In this document: positions 36,299 through 44,229 of the stretch, piece after piece
Layout: the number at the start of each line of letters is the position of its first letter
How positions within the stretch are numbered: the first letter of the stretch is position 1
DNA from: Cellulophaga sp. 20_2_10
GTDB taxonomy: Bacteria > Bacteroidota > Bacteroidia > Flavobacteriales > Flavobacteriaceae
NCBI RefSeq assembly: GCF_023476645.1
Contig: NZ_JAMCOJ010000001.1
Coordinates: 744,001 to 808,000 of the forward strand
DNA length: 64,000 nucleotides
Direction of reading: 5' to 3'
Translations under genes and position numbers: made by a program
The notes under the pieces: model-generated
Database searches by the model: none
The model's input: only the letters and a program-made list of their open reading frames with translations
Told to the model about the DNA's origin: nothing

Positions 36299-38113
36299 TT
36301 GGAACCATTTGTAGTATCAGCTAGGAAATATAGACCACAAACATTTAAAGATGTTGTGGGGCAACAAGCTATTACAAATACGCTATTAAATGCAATAGAA
36401 AGCAATCATTTAGCACAAGCTTTATTATTTACGGGCCCTAGAGGTGTTGGCAAAACAACTTGCGCTCGTATTTTAGCAAAAATGATTAACTCTGACGGGG
36501 AAGAACACTCTGATGAGGATTTTGCTTTTAATATTTTTGAACTAGATGCCGCCTCTAATAACTCTGTTGATGGTATTAGAAGTTTAATAGACCAAGTACG
36601 TATACCACCTCAAGTTGGTAAATACAAAGTTTATATTATAGATGAGGTACATATGTTATCTCAAGCAGCTTTTAATGCTTTTCTAAAAACATTAGAAGAA
36701 CCGCCTAAACACGCTATTTTTATTTTAGCAACCACAGAAAAACATAAAATAATACCAACGATTCTGTCTCGTTGTCAAATATTCGATTTTAAACGTATTA
36801 CAGTAAAGGACGCAGCAGAATACCTAAAATACATTGCAGAAAATCAAGGTATAGAAGCAGATGATGATGCTTTACACATTATTGCTCAAAAGGCAGATGG
36901 TGCAATGCGAGATGCGCTTTCTATATTTGATAGGGTTGTTAGTTTCTCTGGAAAGCAGCTTACACGTAAAGCTGTTACAGAAAACTTAAACGTATTAGAT
37001 TACGATACCTACTTTACAACTACAGATTACATTTTACAAAACGATATACCATCTTTACTAATCTTATTTAACACTACACTTAGCAAAGGTTTTGATGGGC
37101 ATCATTTTATTATAGGTCTTGCATCTCACTTTAGAGACTTAATGGTATGCAAACATCCTAATACTGTAGACTTATTAGAGGTTGGTGATGAAGCCAAGAA
37201 AAGGTATCTAGAACAGTCGCAGCAAACCAACAATGCATTTCTGCTAAAAGCAATAGATATTGCAAATAGCACGGATTTAGATTATAAGACAAGTAAAAAT
37301 CAGCGCTTGTTAATAGAACTTGCCTTAATGAAATTAGCCTCTATCACTTTTGATGGAGAAAAAAAAAATCCTGAATCTGTAGCACTAAGTAACCAAATTA
37401 TATCATTGGTTCCTGCATCTCATTTTAGAAATATAGAGACCACCAATACAAATACTACAACAAATAACGCTACTGCTAACCAAAATGTAGCTTCACCTAC
37501 AGAAGAAAAAGAGCAAATAATTGTTGCAGACACTAAACCAATTGTAGTTCCTACAACTGCTAATCCTATTGTTATAGCCAAAGAAACGAGCATAACAACA
37601 GCAGAAATTACGCCAGCTCCTGCATTAAAAAAACTAGACATTAATGCTCCTAAAAGAGTTTCTGGTTTATCATTATCTAGTTTAAAAGCAAAACAAGAGC
37701 ACAAACTAAACAAAATAGATGTTGTTATTGATGAAAGCGCTTTACCTAACGAGGACTTTGCTATAGAGAAATTAAGAGAGTTATGGAATATTTTTGTTGA
37801 TAAAATAGAAGCTGAAGGGCAACGTATTTTAGCGTCTAACCTTAATAGTGATATTCCACAACTAAAAGATAGAACTACTATAGCAATACAATTACCTAAT
37901 GATACAATGAAAAAAGAGGTCGAACGCGAAAAGTTTGAGCTTATGGAGTATCTTAAAAAAGAATTAAACAACTACTTTATTACATTAGATATTACTGTTA
38001 ACGAAGAAGCTGTAAAAAAGTTTGCGTTTACTCCTGAGGAAAAATACGCGAAATTAAGAGAAAAAAACCCTGTAATTGACTTATTGCGTCAAGAGTTTGA
38101 TTTAAGTATCTAA
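36299..38113 (+). CDS. dnaX: DNA polymerase III subunit gamma/tau
   Basis: The 604-residue clamp-loader ATPase has Walker A G-P-R-G-V-G-K-T (46-53), Walker B D-E-V-H (115-118) and sensor 1 A-T-T-E-K-H-K. It lacks the four-cysteine zinc module that normally follows Walker A; an acidic linker (S-D-G-E-E-H-S-D-E-D) stands there. The middle (about 380-470) is a low-complexity Thr/Asn/Pro linker before the tau-type C-terminus. It starts at TTG: a TAA stop is immediately upstream in frame, so no earlier start is possible, and M-E-P-F-V-V-S-A-R-K-Y-R-P is the usual flavobacterial opening. Confidence 0.95.
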   Translation: MEPFVVSARKYRPQTFKDVVGQQAITNTLLNAIESNHLAQALLFTGPRGVGKTTCARILAKMINSDGEEHSDEDFAFNIFELDAASNNSVDGIRSLIDQVRIPPQVGKYKVYIIDEVHMLSQAAFNAFLKTLEEPPKHAIFILATTEKHKIIPTILSRCQIFDFKRITVKDAAEYLKYIAENQGIEADDDALHIIAQKADGAMRDALSIFDRVVSFSGKQLTRKAVTENLNVLDYDTYFTTTDYILQNDIPSLLILFNTTLSKGFDGHHFIIGLASHFRDLMVCKHPNTVDLLEVGDEAKKRYLEQSQQTNNAFLLKAIDIANSTDLDYKTSKNQRLLIELALMKLASITFDGEKKNPESVALSNQIISLVPASHFRNIETTNTNTTTNNATANQNVASPTEEKEQIIVADTKPIVVPTTANPIVIAKETSITTAEITPAPALKKLDINAPKRVSGLSLSSLKAKQEHKLNKIDVVIDESALPNEDFAIEKLRELWNIFVDKIEAEGQRILASNLNSDIPQLKDRTTIAIQLPNDTMKKEVEREKFELMEYLKKELNNYFITLDITVNEEAVKKFAFTPEEKYAKLREKNPVIDLLRQEFDLSI

Positions 38114-38321
38114 GAAAAATAGAAATACCCCTACACAAATAAGGTTAATCGCTATTCTAATGATTAACATCCGTTTCCTTCTAAAAAAATTATTTTACCT
38201 TTTATAAGCCCCCTTTACTCTAGTTTTTCTTTGAAATAACAGAAAATACTCCCCCCTTTTCATATAAGAATAATAGTAGTATTGAAATAAATACGTCTTC
38301 AACCTACCTTGTTTTCTTTAA

Positions 38322-38341
38322 TTTAATCAGTATTTACCTAC
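38322..38341 (+). promoter_or_regulatory. Conserved upstream element of GH82-like gene 1
   Basis: The 20-mer containing TAATCAGTATTTAC occurs here and upstream of the paralogue at 39990-40009, with one mismatch. In both cases it ends exactly 74 bases before the ATG, while the bases between are much less conserved. A shared activator site is the likeliest reading. Confidence 0.55.
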
Positions 38342-38389
38342 AGATACATATTTTAGACTACAAACTACATTCGTTTTCTAGATAGCCTA

Positions 38390-38397
38390 TAGACTTG
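38390..38397 (+). promoter_or_regulatory. -7 box (TAGACTTG) of GH82-like gene 1
   Basis: Seven of eight bases match TAnnTTTG. It lies 18 bases before the ATG, the same distance as the perfect box of the paralogue. Confidence 0.45.
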
Positions 38398-38415
38398 CAA
38401 TAAAATTATACACTT

Positions 38416-39792
38416 ATGAAAAAGAACAATTTTAAATCAATTATTTTACTTCTATCTATTGGCACAATATTATCGTGTTCCAAAAAAGAAGAAACAACAG
38501 AAGAAGTATTAAATTCAACCGCTTTAGTTTACGAAGGAAACACCCCTAGAAGTCGGTTAGCAGATAATGAAGATCGATTTTACACAAACAGGATACCTAG
38601 TACAGAACTAGTATCAAACTTAAATGGTAATTGCAACCCTCTAGATAGTGCTATACTTAACAACGAAATAGATTCATTATCTACTGAAGGCGGAGGAATT
38701 ATTAAAATAAAACAAGGATCTTATTGCTTAAGAGACATTGTACTTAGGTCTAATATTCATTTAAAGATAGACCCAGAAGCTACAATTCAGCCCGATCTTA
38801 GTGGTGATATTAGAAATAAGAACATAACAATATTTGTTCTTGGAGAAGACTTTCCTATAAGAAATGTAGCTATTACTAATTTAAATGAAGACAGTAAAAA
38901 CAGATCTACTTGGTTTAAATCTAATATACCGGAAGGAAATTATGGAGGCGTAAAATTTATAGAATTTGGAAACGTAAAAAACTTTAAGTTGTCTGGTTTA
39001 TATCTAACAGATAGCAATTCTAAATTTTCCAATATTGTTCTAAATCTACCAGCTAGCCTAAAGACTGATGAAGTTTCAAAAAAAGGGATCATAAAAAATG
39101 TATTTATGACTAATATGCACGTTGGCTATGGTGTTATACAAATGCAAACAGGTAAAACTATTTTATGTAAAAATATTAGTGGTGAAGGCGGAATTACTAT
39201 GAGAGTAGAAACTGGCGCAGCCGGAACAAATATGGTAAATGAAAAAACAGTAGATGACATCGTTGTAAGAGACATAAATGTTAAAAATGGAGATGCCGCT
39301 ATGAACTTTTCTCCACATAGGGTAGATCAAGGACGAGTAGATGTTGAAAGGGTTGTTGCAATAAATTCTACACATGCAGTACAAATAGCTGCTGGATTTC
39401 TGGACAATAATACCGATGGCGTAGAGAATATTGGCACTTTTGACAACAGATCCTATGTTGGAGATATTACTGTAACTGGCGGCTATGGTGCACAAATAAA
39501 AAGCAAAGATTTTAAATATTATGATTGTGAAAAAAGAAAAGAACTAATAGAAACGTGTTATAATCCAGATGGAGAAAGTGTAACCGATACATCTATTGGC
39601 GTAATTAGAGATAATTCTAGTTTAGAAAGTGGCTGTGAAAACGGAAGTGATGGAGGGTGTTATGAAATTATTATTGGATCAATAAATAAAACCAATGAAA
39701 ATTTTGTAGTAGATAGTTTATTTACCCGTCCAAGTAACGCCGTAAAAGGATGTCCTAAAATTGAAAAACCAGCGGAAGGAAATTGCAATTAA
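38416..39792 (+). CDS. GH82-like (iota-carrageenase-like) right-handed beta-helix lipoprotein, copy 1
   Basis: The 458-residue protein has a lipoprotein signal ending I-L-S-C (Cys21) and a charged S-K-K-E-E stretch after it, which may be a surface-export signal. The body shows the beta-helix turns typical of GH28/GH82 and pectate-lyase folds (I-K-N-V-F-M-T-N-M, C-K-N-I-S). Gln242, Glu265 and His301 have spacings of 23 and 36 residues. As I remember the Alteromonas iota-carrageenase, its Gln222, Glu245 and His281 have the same spacings. The partner Asp (Glu+2) is Gly267 here. It probably acts on a sulfated algal galactan or a related polymer outside the cell; activity is unproven. Confidence 0.6.
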   Translation: MKKNNFKSIILLLSIGTILSCSKKEETTEEVLNSTALVYEGNTPRSRLADNEDRFYTNRIPSTELVSNLNGNCNPLDSAILNNEIDSLSTEGGGIIKIKQGSYCLRDIVLRSNIHLKIDPEATIQPDLSGDIRNKNITIFVLGEDFPIRNVAITNLNEDSKNRSTWFKSNIPEGNYGGVKFIEFGNVKNFKLSGLYLTDSNSKFSNIVLNLPASLKTDEVSKKGIIKNVFMTNMHVGYGVIQMQTGKTILCKNISGEGGITMRVETGAAGTNMVNEKTVDDIVVRDINVKNGDAAMNFSPHRVDQGRVDVERVVAINSTHAVQIAAGFLDNNTDGVENIGTFDNRSYVGDITVTGGYGAQIKSKDFKYYDCEKRKELIETCYNPDGESVTDTSIGVIRDNSSLESGCENGSDGGCYEIIIGSINKTNENFVVDSLFTRPSNAVKGCPKIEKPAEGNCN

Positions 39793-39818
39793 ATAGTTTT
39801 AAGTTAATAGTATCCTAT

Positions 39819-39852
39819 AAAGCGTCTCGTTCGTTTTTAACTTGACGCTTTA
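39819..39852 (+). terminator. Probable terminator after GH82-like gene 1
   Basis: AAAGCGTC pairs with GACGCTTT across a 17-base loop; a weak T-rich tail follows. Located 27 bases after the stop. Confidence 0.55.
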
Positions 39853-39989
39853 TTATATAATCTCATTAAAAAAAAATTCAACTATCATTTAACTGAGCAT
39901 TTTTATCTATGAAAAACAAAGCACAATAATCTATTTGGATTATTTAAGATATCTATACTAAATTACATTTCAGCAAGTTAAGCTTTTGT

Positions 39990-40009
39990 TTTAATCAGTA
40001 TTTACTTAC
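39990..40009 (+). promoter_or_regulatory. Conserved upstream element of GH82-like gene 2
   Basis: Second occurrence of the element around TAATCAGTATTTAC, again ending 74 bases before the start codon. Confidence 0.55.
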
Positions 40010-40057
40010 GAGTACAACTAATATACGATGAACAACGTTCTATATTTATATCAATCA

Positions 40058-40065
40058 TAAATTTG
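40058..40065 (+). promoter_or_regulatory. -7 box (TAAATTTG) of GH82-like gene 2
   Basis: Perfect TAnnTTTG, 18 bases before the ATG; -33 region has GTTC rather than TTG. Confidence 0.55.
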
Positions 40066-40083
40066 CGGAAATTTTAAAAACAG

Positions 40084-41475
40084 ATGAAGAAAAACAGTTT
40101 TAAGTCAATTATTTACACACTATTAATAGTTACCACTATTATATCTTGTTCAACAAAAGATGAGGATACCAATGAAAAAGAAGAGACTATAGAGCATAAA
40201 GATCCACTTATTCATATAGGAGAAACTACAAATGATAGGTTAACAGATACTGAAGAACGCTTTTATATTAATAAAATACCTAACAAAGAACTTGTAGTAA
40301 CCTTAAATGGTAATTGTAATACTTTAGATAGTGACATATTAAACAATGAAATAGAATCGCTATCTAATGACGGAGGTGGTGTTATTAGAATACAAAAAGG
40401 AGCTTACTGTTTAAGGGATATAGTACTTAGGTCCAATATTCATTTAAAGATAGACCCAGAAGCTACAATAGAGCCAGATCTTAGCGGAGATATTTCTAAC
40501 AAGAACATAACTATATTTGTTGTTGGTGAAGATTTTTTTATTGAAAATGTAGCTATTACAAATGTAGATGAAGACAGCACAGAAACATCTACTTGGTTTA
40601 AATCTAACATTCCTGAAGGCGATTACGGAGGTGTAAAATTTATAGAATTTGGAAATGTAAAAAACTTTAAGTTATCAGGAGTATCAGTAACAGATAACTT
40701 TTCTAAATTCTCTAATATTGTTTTAAACCTACCAGCTAGTTTAAAAACAGATGAAGTATCTACAAATGGAGTTATCAAAAATGTATTTATGACTAATATG
40801 CATGTTGGCTACGGTGTAATACAGATGCAAACAGGTAAAACTATTTTATGTAAAAATATTAGTGGTGAAGGCGGAATTACAATGAGAGTAGAAACTGGCG
40901 CAGCAGGAACAAATATGGTAAATGAAAAAACTGTAGACGATATTGTTGTTAGAAATGTTTATATTAAAAATGGTGATGCCGCAATGAACTTTTCTCCACA
41001 CAGGGTAGATCAAGGAAGAGTAGATGTAGAAAAAGTTGTTGCCGTAAACTCTACACATGCCATACAAGTAGCTGCTGGTTTTTTAGATAATAACACAGAC
41101 GGAGTGGACAACATTGGTACTTTTGATAGCAGGTCTTATATTGGTGATATTACCGTTACTGGTGGTTATGGTGCACAAATAAAAGGCAAAGACTATAAAT
41201 ATTTTAGTTGTGAAAAAAGAAAAGAGCTCGCTGAAAAATGTTATAACCCAGATGACGAAAGTGTTACTGGATCTTCAATAGGTGTTGTTAGAGACAATTC
41301 TAGTATTGATGGAGGTTGCGATAATGGTAGCGAAGGAGGCTGCTATGAAATAATTATAGGAACAATAACCAAGACGAATGAAGATTTTGAACTTGAGGAG
41401 TTTTATACTCATCCAAGCAATGAAATTAAAGGATGTCCTAAGGTTGAAAAAGCAACGGAAGGGAATTGCAACTAG
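40084..41475 (+). CDS. GH82-like (iota-carrageenase-like) right-handed beta-helix lipoprotein, copy 2
   Basis: The 463-residue paralogue is about four-fifths identical to copy 1 by eye from residue 65 on. The lipobox is I-I-S-C (Cys22), followed by an acidic S-T-K-D-E-D run. The putative active-site set is Gln247, Glu270 and His306 with the same 23 and 36 spacing, and Gly272 in place of the expected Asp. The C-terminal cysteine pattern (C-E-K-R-K-E-L, G-G-C, G-C-P-K, G-N-C-N) is also shared. The N-terminal tails after the lipid Cys differ most. No SusC/SusD or sulfatase gene is adjacent, so this is not a full polysaccharide-utilisation locus. Confidence 0.6.
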   Translation: MKKNSFKSIIYTLLIVTTIISCSTKDEDTNEKEETIEHKDPLIHIGETTNDRLTDTEERFYINKIPNKELVVTLNGNCNTLDSDILNNEIESLSNDGGGVIRIQKGAYCLRDIVLRSNIHLKIDPEATIEPDLSGDISNKNITIFVVGEDFFIENVAITNVDEDSTETSTWFKSNIPEGDYGGVKFIEFGNVKNFKLSGVSVTDNFSKFSNIVLNLPASLKTDEVSTNGVIKNVFMTNMHVGYGVIQMQTGKTILCKNISGEGGITMRVETGAAGTNMVNEKTVDDIVVRNVYIKNGDAAMNFSPHRVDQGRVDVEKVVAVNSTHAIQVAAGFLDNNTDGVDNIGTFDSRSYIGDITVTGGYGAQIKGKDYKYFSCEKRKELAEKCYNPDDESVTGSSIGVVRDNSSIDGGCDNGSEGGCYEIIIGTITKTNEDFELEEFYTHPSNEIKGCPKVEKATEGNCN

Positions 41476-41496
41476 CAACTTATGACATACTTCTAT

Positions 41497-41531
41497 AAAA
41501 AAAGCGTCTAGTTTAATCACTAGACGCTTTT
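41497..41531. terminator. Bidirectional terminator between GH82-like gene 2 and the ThuA gene
   Basis: AAAAGCGTCTAG pairs with CTAGACGCTTTT between convergent genes. Confidence 0.82.
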
Positions 41532-41549
41532 CTTATAGATAACAAATTC

Positions 41550-42275
41550 TTACTTTTCTCCAATTGCATACAGCAACCCTCCCAATAAATGTTCTAAAAA
41601 TTTAGCATCACTATAAGATTCTTTTGTATGCCCTAATCCTGTATAAAAAGCTCTTCCGCCATCATAGTTATGATACCAAGCCATAGGATGGTTAACACCA
41701 TTTTTACCGCCAGAGTAACTACCTTCATCTAACATTAATAATACATGTACATCTTCGTTTAAATCCTTGTAATTGTACCACTCATCTACCTTACCCCAAG
41801 TCTTACCCAACATTTTGGTAGCCAAATGTGTGCTATCTACTACTTGTAATGTTGCGTGTTGTACTTTAGGGTGTCCATTAAAATACGCTCCAACTAATTT
41901 ATTATACCAAGGCCAATTATACTCGGCGTCTGCCGCAGCATGTACACCCACGTAACCACCTCCAGTGTTGATATATTTTTTAAACTCAAGCTGCTCTTTA
42001 TTATCTAGTAAGTTTCCGGTTGAATTTAAGAACACTACAGCTTTATACTTCTTTAAATTCTTATATGTAAACAACAAAGAACTGCTAGTTGTATCTACAC
42101 TAAACTTATGCGCTACACCTAACTTTTGTAACGCTTCTACTCCTGCATCTATTGAGCTATGCCTAAAACCATCTGTCTTAGTAAAAACTAAAATTTTTGG
42201 CGTTTGCAAACGACACGAAAAAGAAACTAAACTAATTAATAATAGCACTAACACCTGAAAAACTCTACTCTTCAT
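41550..42275 (-). CDS. ThuA domain-containing lipoprotein
   Basis: From the ATG at 42275 the protein has 241 residues with a lipobox V-S-F-S-C; an upstream in-frame ATG at 42305 would place ten residues before the signal and is rejected. The body matches the ThuA (trehalose-utilisation) family of the glutamine-amidotransferase-like fold: V-F-T-K-T-D-G-F-R-H-S-S, G-G-G-Y-V-G-V-H-A-A-A-D and H-P-M-A-W-Y-H. Members are found in sugar-oxidation pathways in Bacteroidota. Here it neighbours two putative polysaccharide-active lipoproteins, suggesting a carbohydrate role; the reaction is unknown. Confidence 0.88.
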   Translation of the reverse strand: MKSRVFQVLVLLLISLVSFSCRLQTPKILVFTKTDGFRHSSIDAGVEALQKLGVAHKFSVDTTSSSLLFTYKNLKKYKAVVFLNSTGNLLDNKEQLEFKKYINTGGGYVGVHAAADAEYNWPWYNKLVGAYFNGHPKVQHATLQVVDSTHLATKMLGKTWGKVDEWYNYKDLNEDVHVLLMLDEGSYSGGKNGVNHPMAWYHNYDGGRAFYTGLGHTKESYSDAKFLEHLLGGLLYAIGEK

Positions 42276-42305
42276 TTCTATGTTTTTAAAGATTGATAAA
42301 CACAA

Positions 42306-42713
42306 TAGCTTAGTAAGTTAAACAATTTACAGCAAGCGTCCGCAATAGTACTTGGTACAGCACTTATAAATTATAAGAAAAATGGTTCAGAAAAAAAGAT
42401 AGAAAAAAACGTAATGTACTAAAAATAGGTGATTCACAAATTTAAAATAGGTTTTCATTGTTATGTAATTAAGTAACAAATAATACAAAATTGTTACTTT
42501 ACACCCTTTTTTATTTTATAAGTGAATCATTTATACTACATTTAGGTTTTAGTATAATTTTAACAGTAACACTTACTATTGTATTCTATTATAGAACAAG
42601 TGTTCTTTAAATCAATATTATATTTAAAATAACTAATCAACCTAAACCTTTAAAAGGCATATTTTCTATTATAGAAAATATGTCTTTTTTATTTACATAC
42701 TAATCAATATCCC
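42306..42713 (+). other. Non-coding region rich in inverted repeats upstream of miaE
   Basis: No ORF is visible. Inverted repeats: TGATTCAC (42430) with GTGAATCA (42522), enclosing AAGTAACAA (42471) with TTGTTACTT (42491); AACACTT (42568) with AAGTGTT (42598); and a long hairpin at 42651-42688. The motif TTCTATTATAGAA occurs twice. The plus-strand terminator-like hairpin lies before the miaE promoter, so it must end some other short transcript. Confidence 0.45.
42651..42692 (+). terminator. Terminator-like hairpin upstream of the miaE promoter
   Basis: AAAGGCATATTTTC pairs with GAAAATATGTCTTT (one G-T pair) around TATTATA and runs into TTTTTTATTT. No plus-strand gene precedes it. Confidence 0.6.
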
Positions 42714-42721
42714 TATTTTTG
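42714..42721 (+). promoter_or_regulatory. miaE promoter, -7 box TATTTTTG
   Basis: TAnnTTTG match 18 bases before the ATG, downstream of the hairpin at 42651-42692. Confidence 0.55.
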
Positions 42722-42739
42722 CACTATAATATATAAATT

Positions 42740-43321
42740 ATGCTAGGCTTAAAACTCCCTACAGATCCACGATGGGTAAACATTGTAGAAAAGAATATAG
42801 ATGATATATTAACGGATCATGCTTTTTGTGAACAGAAAGCAGCTGCTACAGCTATTTCGCTAATTGTAGGCTTTCCTGAATACACAGAGTTAGTACAAGA
42901 AATGGTTGCTTTATCTAGAGAGGAAATGGGGCATTTTAAAATGGTTCATGATCGCATTATTGCTCGTGGCAACACATTAGGTCGAGATCGCAAAGACTTA
43001 TACGTCATAGATCTTTTAAAATTTTTCCCTAAAGGAGGTAGCAGAACAACACAATTAGTACACAGACTCTTATATGCTGCCTTGATAGAGGCTCGTAGTT
43101 GTGAACGCTTTAGATTACTGTCTGAAGAACTTACAGATAAAGATTTAGCTGAATTTTATCGTAAATTAATGGTTAGTGAAGCCGGACATTATACCATGTT
43201 CTTAAACTTTGCCAGACAATACGGTGAACGCGATGAAGTTGACCAAAAATGGCAAGACTTATTAGAATACGAAGCTAGTTTAATGAAAAACTTAGGCGAA
43301 ACAGGAAATATACACGGATAA
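42740..43321 (+). CDS. miaE: tRNA-(ms2io6A)-hydroxylase MiaE-like
   Basis: The 193-residue diiron protein hydroxylates the isopentenyl side chain of ms2i6A37 in tRNA. The ferritin-like four-helix ligands are visible: Glu31 (F-C-E-Q-K), Glu62 and His65 (E-E-M-G-H), Glu117 (I-E-A-R-S), Glu147 and His150 (S-E-A-G-H). The length is near that of the Salmonella enzyme core. Free-standing gene with its own -7 box; it converges on the polyphosphate operon with only 3 bp between stops. Confidence 0.92.
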   Translation: MLGLKLPTDPRWVNIVEKNIDDILTDHAFCEQKAAATAISLIVGFPEYTELVQEMVALSREEMGHFKMVHDRIIARGNTLGRDRKDLYVIDLLKFFPKGGSRTTQLVHRLLYAALIEARSCERFRLLSEELTDKDLAEFYRKLMVSEAGHYTMFLNFARQYGERDEVDQKWQDLLEYEASLMKNLGETGNIHG

Positions 43322-43324
43322 TTA

Positions 43325-44221
43325 CTAAATAGACTCTTTGTTTTTTTGATACAAAGTCTTAATCATACCATCTGATAGTCCAATTTTTGGAACGTGTATT
43401 TTTTTTGCTCCAGACCATTTTGCTGCAGATAAAAATATACGTGTAGCTGGTATAATAACATCTGCCCTATCTTGGTTTAAACCAAGTTCAGATATTCTGT
43501 CCTCATAACTCATACTCTCTAAAAAGTGATACTGAGAATTTAACCAGATATAAGATAATGGCTCCCCTATTTTACGGCCAGACATTTTGTGCAACTTATT
43601 TATATTACCACCAGAACCTATAATAGAAACCTTTACAAGATCTTTTGTATACAACTTAACCCATTCTTCTAATTGGTTCCAAACTTTAACAACAACCATA
43701 TCATTTAACAGCCTAACCGTACCTATTTTAAAAGATTTAGATGCAATTAGCTTTCCTTCAGAAAAAACAGTAAACTCTGTGCTACCCCCACCAACATCGA
43801 TATACAGGTATGCCTGGTCGTTATTAATTAGTTCTTTTAAATCTGTTGATGCAATTATAGCGGCTTCCTTTTTACCGTCTATAACCTCAATCTTTACTCC
43901 TGCTTCGATCCTTATTTTTTCTATAACCTCGTACCCATTATTGGCCTCTCTAATTGCAGATGTGGCACAAGCCATATAACCATCTACACCATTTACGTTC
44001 ATTAATAATTTAAATGCCTTCATAGCATCAATCATTCGTTCTATGTTCCTATCAGATATTTCACCAACAGTAAAAGAATCTTCACCCAAACGTATAGGCA
44101 CCCTAACCAAAGAGCTTTTTCTAAACTCTGTCTTCTTCCCCTTGGTTTCAATAATGTTATGTATAAGCAAACGTATGGCGTTAGAGCCAATATCTATTGC
44201 AGCAAGCTTAAAAATCTTCAA
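43325..44221 (-). CDS. ppx: Exopolyphosphatase / Ppx-GppA family phosphatase
   Basis: The 298-residue protein has the ASKHA start A-A-I-D-I-G-S-N-A-I-R-L-L near residue 8, the phosphate-2 motif I-D-V-G-G-G-S-T-E-F near 142 and S-I-I-G-S-G-G-N-I near 200. It is a short form without the C-terminal HD-like extension, as in many Bacteroidota. It releases phosphate from polyphosphate or converts pppGpp to ppGpp. It lies 8 bp after ppk1, so synthesis and degradation genes share one message. Confidence 0.92.
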   Translation of the reverse strand: MKIFKLAAIDIGSNAIRLLIHNIIETKGKKTEFRKSSLVRVPIRLGEDSFTVGEISDRNIERMIDAMKAFKLLMNVNGVDGYMACATSAIREANNGYEVIEKIRIEAGVKIEVIDGKKEAAIIASTDLKELINNDQAYLYIDVGGGSTEFTVFSEGKLIASKSFKIGTVRLLNDMVVVKVWNQLEEWVKLYTKDLVKVSIIGSGGNINKLHKMSGRKIGEPLSYIWLNSQYHFLESMSYEDRISELGLNQDRADVIIPATRIFLSAAKWSGAKKIHVPKIGLSDGMIKTLYQKNKESI

Positions 44222-44229
44222 AATAAAGT

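Noticed and set aside
37420-37971. Minus-strand open frame of 183 codons
   Set aside because: Shadow of the low-complexity linker and C-terminus of dnaX.
38416-42275. Complete polysaccharide-utilisation locus
   Set aside because: No SusC/SusD pair, sulfatase or sugar regulator gene is present around the GH82-like pair.
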